A stretch of DNA of 5,400 nt, taken from assembly GCA_013698285.1 (NCBI GenBank), contig JACCVE010000628.1:1-5400 (forward strand), written 5' to 3'. The notes under the pieces are model-generated. The model was not told the origin of the DNA. It did no database searches and saw nothing but the letters and a program-made list of their open reading frames with translations. Below, one piece after another: positions 1-4,793 of the stretch (position 1 is the first letter of the stretch; the number at the start of each line of letters is the position of its first letter). Made by a program: the position numbers and the translations under genes. Origin of the DNA: Chloroflexia bacterium (GTDB lineage: Bacteria > Chloroflexota > Chloroflexia > Thermomicrobiales > UBA6265).

Positions 1-613
1 GGTCCCGGGCGGCGGCCTCCGGGTCGACGGCGCCCTGGATCGCCGAGATCACGGCCACGCCGTCGGCCCCGGCCCGGACGATCTCCTCCACCTGGTCCAC
101 CGTGATGCCGCCGATGGCGACCACCGGGACCCCCAGGTCGCGGGCCCCGGCCAGCGTCTCCAGCGGGACCACCCGGGCCTCCGGTTTACTCGGGCTGGGC
201 GAAAAGGCGCCGAAGGCGACGTAGTCGACACCGGCGGCCACCGCCTGACGGGCCCGGTCGAGGTCGCCATAGCAGGAGACGCCGACGATTCGGCCCGGGG
301 CAATCTGGCGGACCCGCTCGAACGGCAGGTCGGTCCCACCGACGTGGACGCCCTCCGCGCCGGCGGCCATCGCCACGTCCAGCCGGTCATTGACCACGAG
401 CGGTACCCTGGTGCCCTCCAGCGCCTTCCGGACCGCCAGGGCCATCTGGTACAGGTCACCCGCCGGGACGTCCTTTCCCCGGAGTTGGACGATCGTCGCC
501 CCCCCGGCGACGGCCGCCGTCACCAACTCGACGGGGTCCCGCTGGGCCGGGAGGTCCAGCACGAAGTAGAGGCCGTAGTCTCGTGTGAACACGTGTCCCA
601 TCGGTCGTCCCAT
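1..613 (-). CDS. thiE: Thiamine phosphate synthase ThiE (3' end beyond window)
   Basis: Joins 4-amino-2-methyl-5-hydroxymethylpyrimidine pyrophosphate to thiazole phosphate, giving thiamine phosphate; a cytoplasmic TIM-barrel enzyme. 204 codons are visible with no stop before the left edge. ThiE is usually about 205-220 residues, so only a short C-terminal tail is missing. Family motifs appear in order: QLRGKD (residues 43-48, phosphate/Mg site region), VNDR (74-77), GVHVGGTD (88-95), GVSCY (111-115), GAFSPSPSK (135-143, matching the usual G-x-x-F-x-T-x-T-K loop), GGI (168-170) and GVAVIS (185-190). The usual Ser-x-His after GVS reads Cys-Tyr, a mild variant. Start chosen at 613 because GAGGGG (620-625) lies 6 bases upstream; the next in-frame ATG, at 601, has no such site. 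It lies 219 bases downstream of thiM on the same strand and is probably co-transcribed. Function is confident from motifs. Confidence 0.93.
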   Translation of the reverse strand, partial: MGRPMGHVFTRDYGLYFVLDLPAQRDPVELVTAAVAGGATIVQLRGKDVPAGDLYQMALAVRKALEGTRVPLVVNDRLDVAMAAGAEGVHVGGTDLPFERVRQIAPGRIVGVSCYGDLDRARQAVAAGVDYVAFGAFSPSPSKPEARVVPLETLAGARDLGVPVVAIGGITVDQVEEIVRAGADGVAVISAIQGAVDPEAAARD

Positions 614-832
614 CTCGGTCCCCTCGTTCTCCGGCCTACCGGGCACTCTGCCCGACCACCGGCGATGCCCGCCGTCTTCCGCTGCCCAATGATCCCTGCC
701 GATCGTCCGAGACCCGACAGAGCGGGCCCGTCCCGCCGTCCTCGGCCCCGGTGATCCCCAACTCGCCCGGTTCGCGTCACGTCGTCGCCGCGCCGTGCCC
801 CGAAATCATGCGGCCGGTGCTTGCCGGCCCGA
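614..832 (-). other. 219-base thiM-thiE spacer
   Basis: The gap contains the hairpin after thiM and the thiE Shine-Dalgarno site (620-625). Reading frames across it are arginine/proline-rich shadows without their own ribosome site, so I see no gene. I found no convincing -35/-10 pair facing thiE and no second riboswitch. The gap is long for a tight operon, so an undetected internal promoter remains possible. Confidence 0.5.
812..829 (-). terminator. GC hairpin just after thiM, possible partial terminator
   Basis: Read on the minus strand, GGCCGG, loop CAAGCA, CCGGCC forms a perfect 6-bp stem beginning 4 bases after the thiM stop codon. It is followed by GCATGATTTCGG, which has only a three-base T run, so it is weak as a classical intrinsic terminator. 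It may lower read-through into thiE or protect the thiM mRNA 3' end. That role is inference; the stem is directly visible. Confidence 0.4.
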
Positions 833-1702
833 TCAATCGCCGGCCGCACCGGCCCGGTCGAGCGTCCCGACCCTGACATCGGCGCCGGCGAAGTCCTCCG
901 GCCGCAGGGCGGTGAGGGCATCGAGCAGGTACACGCTGAGGGTGCCTGGCCCGGACGCCTGGCGCATCGCCCGGTCCGTCGCCAGGCTCAGGGCGGCGTG
1001 GGCGGTGACCGTCCCCGCCCAGGGATCACTAGCCGCGACGCAGGCCGTCACCAGGGCGCCGAGGGCGCAGCCGGTGCCGGTGATCCGCGCCAGCCAGGGG
1101 TGACCGCCGCCGACCCGGGCGACCCGCGTCCCGTCGGTGATCACGTCCGTCTCGCCGCTGACCGCGACGACGGTGTCCCGCTCCCGGGCGATCCCGGCGG
1201 CAGCGGCCAGGGCGCCCTCGGCGGTGTCCCCCGCCCCGGCGTCGACGCCCCGGGTTCCAGTCCCGGCCCCGGAGAGGGCGGCGATCTCGGCCGCGTTGCC
1301 CCGGATGGCGTCGAACCGGACCCGCCGGACCAGGTTGCCGATCACCCCCGTCCGGTAGGCCGTCGCCCCGATCCCGACCGGGTCGAGGACCCGGGTCACC
1401 GCCGAGGTTTCGAAGGCGACCGCCGCCGCGTCCAGCGACGCTGGCTGGGTCTCGTGCAGGCCGGTATTGAGGTACACACCGCTGGCGATCGCCGCCATCT
1501 GGGCCACCTCGTGCGGGTTGTCGGCCATCACCGGGGACGCCCCGGCCGCCAGCAGCAGGTCGGCCACCCGCTGGGTGGTGACCCGGTTGGTGATGCACAA
1601 GATCAATGGGCGGCGCTCGGCCAGCGCCGCCCAGACGGCGGTGAGGTCTACCGTGCCGCCCGCGTCGTCCCTCGGCCATCCACCCGCGTCGTGCGTGTCC
1701 AT
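833..1702 (-). CDS. thiM: Hydroxyethylthiazole kinase ThiM
   Basis: Phosphorylates 4-methyl-5-(2-hydroxyethyl)thiazole with ATP to the thiazole phosphate used by ThiE; a salvage enzyme of the ribokinase-like fold, cytoplasmic, trimeric in studied members. 289 residues, slightly longer than the usual 260-275 because of an N-terminal extension of about 20 residues. Visible motifs: ITNRVTTQRVAD (37-48, substrate-binding N-terminus), SPVMAD (56-61), LDPVGIGAT (106-114), IRGNAAEI (133-140), GVDAG (152-156), SGETDVITDG (182-191), and ITGTGC (207-212), whose Cys212 matches the conserved active-site cysteine of the TGxGC loop. The start at 1702 is set by a full AAGGAGG (1710-1716) 7 bases upstream. 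The same frame stays open to 2008, but that extension translates the riboswitch leader and is not coding. First gene of the TPP-controlled unit with thiE. Confidence 0.95.
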   Translation of the reverse strand: MDTHDAGGWPRDDAGGTVDLTAVWAALAERRPLILCITNRVTTQRVADLLLAAGASPVMADNPHEVAQMAAIASGVYLNTGLHETQPASLDAAAVAFETSAVTRVLDPVGIGATAYRTGVIGNLVRRVRFDAIRGNAAEIAALSGAGTGTRGVDAGAGDTAEGALAAAAGIARERDTVVAVSGETDVITDGTRVARVGGGHPWLARITGTGCALGALVTACVAASDPWAGTVTAHAALSLATDRAMRQASGPGTLSVYLLDALTALRPEDFAGADVRVGTLDRAGAAGD

Positions 1703-1709
1703 CGCGCGT

Positions 1710-1716
1710 CCTCCTT
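1710..1716 (-). promoter_or_regulatory. Shine-Dalgarno site of thiM
   Basis: AAGGAGG on the minus strand, 7 bases before the ATG at 1702. It settles the thiM start over longer in-frame alternatives. An out-of-frame ATG at 1734 lies just upstream in the same leader and lacks such a site. Confidence 0.85.
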
Positions 1717-1824
1717 CTCTTGTGACGTGTCCATCGTTCGCGTGTCGCTGTCCCGGCCATGGCCTACCGGAGGTGGCGAGCCGAGGATCGTTCTCACGGG
1801 ACCCCGGACCACGCCGGGGACACG

Positions 1825-1855
1825 AAAAGCCGCCGGGTGGGAAGCATCCGACGGC
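1825..1855 (-). terminator. Intrinsic terminator, expression platform of the TPP riboswitch
   Basis: On the minus strand GCCGTCGG (1855-1848), an 11-base loop and CCGGCGGC (1836-1829) form an 8-bp stem with one G-T pair, directly followed by TTTT (1828-1825). It lies 17 bases after the aptamer and 122 bases before the thiM start, as expected for transcription-terminating control. Part of its 5' arm (CCGAC on the plus strand, 1848-1852) could instead pair with aptamer bases 1911-1915, giving a possible antiterminated state. The T run is short, so termination strength is uncertain. Confidence 0.7.
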
Positions 1856-1872
1856 GACACGGGCTGAGCAGC

Positions 1873-1962
1873 CGATCCCTCCACCGGCATTACCCGGATC
1901 AGGTTCGACGGTCGGTGACGGTCCGGTCACCCTCTCAGCCTGGCGCCCCCAAGCTCCCGTGG
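1873..1962 (-). promoter_or_regulatory. TPP riboswitch (THI element)
   Basis: An mRNA aptamer that binds thiamine pyrophosphate and represses the downstream gene when TPP is high. Read on the minus strand: CACGGGAGC, then P2 stem AGCTTGG (1955-1949) with CCAGGCT (1943-1937), the conserved CTGAGA (1938-1933), a P3 stem GGTGAC (1931-1926) with GTCACC (1919-1914), GAACCTGATC (1906-1897), a P5 stem CCGG/CCGG closing the GTAATG loop, and GGAGGGAT. These are the standard THI-box blocks in order and spacing. P1 pairing is poor by eye. It sits between the thi promoter and thiM, followed by a terminator, so control by transcription termination is the likely mode. Confidence 0.95.
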
Positions 1963-1986
1963 CAGTCATCTTTGATTGTAGGACGC

Positions 1987-2015
1987 ACCATAGGGGGGAC
2001 GGGGCCAAACGTCAA
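1987..2015 (-). promoter_or_regulatory. Sigma-70-type promoter of the thiM-thiE unit
   Basis: On the minus strand TTGACG (2015-2010) and TATGGT (1992-1987) are separated by exactly 17 bases. Transcription should start near 1980, which places the whole TPP aptamer at the very 5' end of a leader of about 278 bases. The -35 matches the consensus at 5 of 6 bases and the -10 at 4 of 6. Position relative to the riboswitch strongly supports the call. Confidence 0.75.
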
Positions 2016-2118
2016 GTTCACCGCCACGGCGCCTTGGCCAGACCCAACACGTCTCCGACCGTACCCGTCCGATGACGAGTCCCCCGTGCCTGGGCCGGAC
2101 CCTCTCGATCTGGGCACG

Positions 2119-2132
2119 GTAAACTTGGGACA
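2119..2132 (+). promoter_or_regulatory. Possible -10 region of the small-protein/amidase unit
   Basis: TAAACT (2120-2125) within GGTAAACTTGGGAC lies 31 bases before the ATG at 2157. No clear -35 is found 16-18 bases upstream. A near-identical 14-base block occurs at 4011-4024 upstream of the other small gene, which is the main reason to record it. Tentative. Confidence 0.3.
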
Positions 2133-2156
2133 GTCGCTTGAGGAGGAGTCGTTCCC

Positions 2157-2414
2157 ATGGCACAGCCGCCGCCCCCTGACAGGACCTCCGAACCCGGGGG
2201 TGACCCCGCTCTCGACCCCGCCGTCGAGGGCCAGATGCTGACCCTCAAGGGCCGCTTCGGCGACCGCCTCTCCGACGCCGAGTGGGACAAGGTCCGGGTC
2301 GCGATCACCGAGCAGCGCCAGGCCGCGGCGGCCGTCCGGGCCGTCCCGCTCCGCAACGGTGACGAGCCCGCCACCACGTTCGTCCCGTTCGGCCCGGCAC
2401 CCGGCAATGGGTGA
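2157..2414 (+). CDS. Small amidase-partner protein, GatC/AtzG-like (inferred)
   Basis: 85 residues. The first 20 or so are proline-rich and probably disordered. Residues 22-62 read as helical, with a heptad-like run of Leu/Phe/Val (QMLTLKGRFGDRLSD, then AEWDKVRVAI). The C-terminus carries RAVPLRNGDEPATTFVPF (61-78). This layout, one or two helices then an extended tail ending in 'PL-x-x-x-x-EPA-x-x-F-x-P', resembles the small helper subunits GatC and AtzG (DUF4089-type), which wrap around and stabilise amidase-signature partners. The resemblance is judged by eye, not by a search. A strong AGGAGGAG (2141-2148) sits 8 bases before the ATG. The last 8 bases overlap the amidase start, so the two are probably translationally coupled and made in equal amounts. 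Real gene: very likely. Helper role: inference. Confidence 0.75.
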   Translation: MAQPPPPDRTSEPGGDPALDPAVEGQMLTLKGRFGDRLSDAEWDKVRVAITEQRQAAAAVRAVPLRNGDEPATTFVPFGPAPGNG

Positions 2415-3855
2415 CTCACCACCGGCATCGACGCCGTCGCCCCCACCGGTCGCCGCGACGCGGTGGCTCGGGATCGGGGAGCTGGGCCGCCTCCTGCGGG
2501 CCGGAGACGTCTCTGCCACGGACCTGGCGCGGGCCGCCCTGGAACGACTCGACACGACCGGCAGGCGGCTCAACGCGGTCGCGACCCTGACGGCCGACCT
2601 GGCCCTCGACCAGGCCGCCCGGGCGGACGGCGAACTGCGGGCCGGCACCGACCGTGGCCCGCTGCATGGCATCCCCTGGGGGGCCAAGGACCTCCTCGCC
2701 ACCCGGGGCATCCCGACGACCTGGGGCGCGGCGCCGTTCCGGGACCAGGTCCCGGCCGAGGACGCCGCCGTAGTCGAGCGGATGGCCGCCGCCGGAGCCG
2801 TCCTGATCGGCAAGCTGGCGATGGTCGAGCTGGCCGGTGGGTTCAACTACGACCAGCCCGACGCCGCCTGGACCGGGCCGGGCCGCAACGCCTGGGACCC
2901 GGAGACGTGGGCAGGCGGGTCGTCGAGCGGCTCGGGGTCAGCGGTCGGGTGCGGGGCGGTGCCGGTGGCGATCGGCTCCGAGACGTGGGGCTCGATCCAC
3001 ACCCCGGCCGCCCTGAACGGGATCACCGGCTTCCGTCCCACCTATGGCCGGGTCAGCCGCCGGGGGGCGATGGCCCTCTCCTGGACGATGGACAAGGTCG
3101 GCCCGATGGCCCGCTCCGCCGGGGATGCGTGGCTCACCCTGCGGGCGATCGCCGGTCCCGACCCCGGCGATCGAACCTCCGCCGACCGATCCCTGCCCGA
3201 TCTCCCGACCGGGCACGGATTCCGGCTCGCGGTGCCGCGCGGGGTCACCGACGGACTGGACACCACCCTGACGGCGGCGTTCGAACGCGCCCTGGACGTG
3301 CTCCGGCCGCTGGCGGCCTCGATCGAGGAGATCGATCTGCCCGACCTGCCCTGGGCCGAGACCGCCGCCCTGATCATCGCCGCCGAGGGGGCGTCCGCCT
3401 TCCAGGACCAGATCGAGGACGGCACCACCCGTCGCCTCTCCGCGCCGGAAGACCGCTACGGCCTCTACCACGCCCTGACGATGCCCGCGTCCGACTACAT
3501 CCGGGCCCTCAGGGTGCGCGGGCTGGGGATGACGCGACTCGCCGCCGTGATGCGGGACATCGATGCCGTGGTCGCCCCGACCTTGCCCGTCGAGGCCCCA
3601 CCGATCGATGCTTCCTTCCGGGTGGCCTTCGCCGAGACGGGCGGTATCGGCCTCGGGGCGCCCGGCAACCTCTGCGGCCTCCCCTCGATCACCGTGCCGA
3701 TGGGCTCCGGCCCCCGCGGCCTGCCGGTCGGGATCGAGTTCCTCGGCAACCCCTGGTCCGAACCGACCCTGGCCGCCCTGGCGATCGCCTTCCAGTCGGC
3801 CACCGACTGGCACCTCCACCACCCACCGGACCGTGCCCCGACCGGGGCGACCTGA
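2407..3855 (+). CDS. Amidase-signature family hydrolase
   Basis: 482 residues, normal for the family (450-500), which hydrolyses amide bonds with a Ser-cisSer-Lys triad. Visible residues: Lys94 in GIPWGAKDLL (88-97), cis-Ser172 in GGSSSGS (170-176), nucleophile Ser196 in SETWGSI (191-197); the 24-residue Ser-Ser spacing matches studied members. PTYGRVSRRGAMALSWTMDKVGP (starting at 211) and LCGLPSITVPMG near the C-terminus are also typical. ETWGS replaces the usual DTGGS, as in a subfamily often labelled 'GatA-family amidase' that is not the true tRNA amidotransferase subunit. No signal peptide is seen, so it should be cytoplasmic. The ATG at 2407 overlaps the stop of the preceding gene (ATGGGTGA) and has no Shine-Dalgarno site, suggesting coupling. 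An in-frame GTG at 2359 lies inside the upstream gene and is less likely. Substrate unknown. Confidence 0.93.
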   Translation: MGDSPPASTPSPPPVAATRWLGIGELGRLLRAGDVSATDLARAALERLDTTGRRLNAVATLTADLALDQAARADGELRAGTDRGPLHGIPWGAKDLLATRGIPTTWGAAPFRDQVPAEDAAVVERMAAAGAVLIGKLAMVELAGGFNYDQPDAAWTGPGRNAWDPETWAGGSSSGSGSAVGCGAVPVAIGSETWGSIHTPAALNGITGFRPTYGRVSRRGAMALSWTMDKVGPMARSAGDAWLTLRAIAGPDPGDRTSADRSLPDLPTGHGFRLAVPRGVTDGLDTTLTAAFERALDVLRPLAASIEEIDLPDLPWAETAALIIAAEGASAFQDQIEDGTTRRLSAPEDRYGLYHALTMPASDYIRALRVRGLGMTRLAAVMRDIDAVVAPTLPVEAPPIDASFRVAFAETGGIGLGAPGNLCGLPSITVPMGSGPRGLPVGIEFLGNPWSEPTLAALAIAFQSATDWHLHHPPDRAPTGAT

Positions 3856-3871
3856 CCCGGCCCGGCCGCGC

Positions 3872-3930
3872 GAGGGGCGCCGTCCGGGAACGCCAGACGC
3901 CGGAGGGACGCCGTCCGGGAGCGTCAGACG
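3872..3930. repeat. Tandem 28-base imperfect repeat with hairpin-forming core
   Basis: Two copies (3872-3899 and 3903-3930, period 31) match at 25 of 28 bases. Each can fold: copy 1 pairs GGCG (3876-3879) with CGCC (3891-3894); copy 2 pairs GACGC (3907-3911) with GCGTC (3921-3925), both around the same CGTCCGGG loop core. Two of the three differences (3877/3908 and 3893/3924) are a compensating G-C to A-T change, and the third adds a stem pair in copy 2. It begins 16 bases after the amidase stop and could be a transcript-end structure or a dispersed intergenic repeat. No T run follows it. Confidence 0.75.
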
Positions 3931-4010
3931 TTGGTCGTACCGGGGAGGCAAGGTGCCGTCAGGTCTGGGGTTGGCCCTTCCCGACCGGCCCGCCGGACCC
4001 GACCGGCCGG

Positions 4011-4024
4011 GGTACACTTGGCAC
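4011..4024 (+). promoter_or_regulatory. Possible -10 region of the second small gene
   Basis: GGTACACTTGGCAC contains TACACT (4013-4018), a fair -10 match, 82 bases before the ATG at 4101. It agrees at 12 of 14 bases with the block at 2119-2132 upstream of the other small gene. No good -35 is seen at the proper distance. Tentative. Confidence 0.3.
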
Positions 4025-4100
4025 CTGCCGGACACCTCCCGCACCCGCGTGGACGCCCCGGCCGACGCCGCGTCGCCTGGCCGCCGGGGGAATCTGCCGT

Positions 4101-4358
4101 ATGACCGAGGACGACGAGGTCCGCATCGACCTCCTGACCCGACTGGCCGAACATGCGATGACCGATGTCGCCTTTCGGGCCGAGGCGCGCGACGACCTCG
4201 CGGGCACCCTCACCCGGCACGGCTACGACCTCAACGGGCCCGAGATGGCCCTGGTCTCCGAGTTCCGGGCCAGCCTCGAAGCGGCCGGGATCGACTTCTT
4301 CCTGGACCACCCGCTCGACCGCGACCAGATCGAAGCGATCCTCGCCAGCCGCTCCTGA
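4101..4358 (+). CDS. Small acidic protein resembling NHLP/Os1348-type leader proteins
   Basis: 85 residues, strongly acidic (19 Asp/Glu against 8 Arg), without Lys or Cys. The pattern LLTRLAEHAMTDVAFRAEAR (11-30) followed by DDLAGTLTRHGYDL and an E-x-x-L-x-x-x-F helix (48-59) resembles the 'A-x-x-D-x-x-FR-x-x-L-x-x-D-x-x-x-x-L-x-x-x-G-x-x-L-x-x-E' pattern of small nitrile-hydratase-like leader (NHLP/Os1348) and Nif11-like proteins. Some of these are precursors of modified peptides; many are orphans. Here there is no Gly-Gly cleavage site, no Cys/Ser/Thr-rich core and no modifying enzyme nearby, so a precursor role is not supported. The ATG at 4101 follows GGGGGA with about 9 bases spacing, a fair ribosome site. 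The frame is open far upstream through the amidase shadow, so the start rests on that site and on the protein-like composition. A real gene is likely; family assignment is tentative. Confidence 0.65.
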   Translation: MTEDDEVRIDLLTRLAEHAMTDVAFRAEARDDLAGTLTRHGYDLNGPEMALVSEFRASLEAAGIDFFLDHPLDRDQIEAILASRS

Positions 4359-4793
4359 CGTCCCCCCGGGCACCAATCCTGGCCCATTGCCAATATCCCA
4401 GTGGTCGGTGTCCTTCGCTCGGGCGCCGCGGTCGTAGACCACGGTAGAACCCGATTCTGTGCCTACAGCAGTGTTGTAGCTAACGCCGAATGCGTATGGT
4501 TGATACCGGCTCCACTACGGAGAACGACTCATCATGTAGGGATACTCGTGTCCTCCCATCGCTCGCCACAGCCCGGATCGCCTAGACCGGCGCCGTTCGG
4601 ATGCGTGTCGCCGTCGTTCTCCTCACCGCGACGCCGGGAACGATTCCACCGGGCAATGTTCAAGCAACGAACGTCCTGGTCTGGGACGATGGATAGACAC
4701 GAAGTCCTTTCCTATTTGATCACCTTTCCGCCGTCCCGATTTCTCTGTCCCGATTCGATCCGGCGACACCGATGATCGTGAGGAAGTGGCGCC
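4359..4793. other. Lower-GC stretch with no supported gene
   Basis: About 435 bases between two genes that point toward each other. Three 60-base lines counted by hand (4441, 4501, 4681) are each 52% GC, against 77% for a line inside the amidase. It contains a near-perfect 8-bp hairpin (4426-4444), a 5-bp hairpin (4463-4479) and a 10-base direct repeat GTCCCGATT(T/C) at 4733 and 4747. A frame beginning with GTG at 4401 runs 124 codons but lacks a ribosome site, a recognisable domain or protein-like composition. A 31-codon frame at 4601 starts MRVAVVLLTATPG, like a signal peptide, but ends at once. It may be a decayed or recently acquired segment. Confidence 0.55.
4426..4444. terminator. Strong hairpin downstream of the small gene, possible terminator
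   Basis: CCGCGGTC (4426-4433), loop GTA, GACCACGG (4437-4444) pairs at 7 of 8 positions. It lies 68 bases after the stop of the second small gene and between convergent genes, where transcription should end. No T run follows on either strand, so the terminator role is only a suggestion. Confidence 0.3.

Larger units (their letters stand above)
3856..4100. other. Gap between amidase and second small gene
   Basis: 245 bases without a supported gene. It holds a tandem imperfect repeat (3872-3930), GC-rich CCGACCGGCC repeats near 3981-4010, and a possible -10 block (4011-4024). Frames spanning it are extensions of shadows of the amidase. No T-tailed terminator is visible after the amidase. Confidence 0.5.

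Noticed and set aside
1702..1734. Upstream ATG at 1734 sharing ATGGACACG with the thiM start
   Set aside because: Out of frame with thiM and without its own ribosome site; probably a chance 9-base repeat.
821..1867. 348-codon plus-strand frame opposite thiM
   Set aside because: Shadow of thiM, Gly/Pro/Arg-rich, no ribosome site.
833..2008. ThiM with a longer N-terminus starting at 2008
   Set aside because: The extension would translate the riboswitch, terminator and leader; the ATG at 1702 has a full AAGGAGG site.
3872..3930. Start of a CRISPR array
   Set aside because: The copies are separated by only 3 bases, with no spacers and only two copies.
2938..4044. 368-codon minus-strand frame opposite the amidase
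   Set aside because: Low-complexity Gly/Arg-rich shadow with no family motifs.
2463..4358. 631-codon open frame on the plus strand
   Set aside because: It overlaps the whole amidase in another frame and is Arg/Gly/Pro-rich, typical of high-GC shadows. Only its last 85 codons, from 4101, look like a protein.
4474..4500. TTGTAG...TATGGT promoter-like pair
   Set aside because: Spacing is only 15 bases, the -35 is poor, and no supported gene follows.
4733..4770. tRNA-like T-arm around GATTCGATCC
   Set aside because: No five-base stem around the loop, and no acceptor or anticodon arm nearby.
4401..4775. 124-codon frame beginning with GTG
   Set aside because: No ribosome site, no recognisable domain, Ser/Arg/Pro-rich composition.
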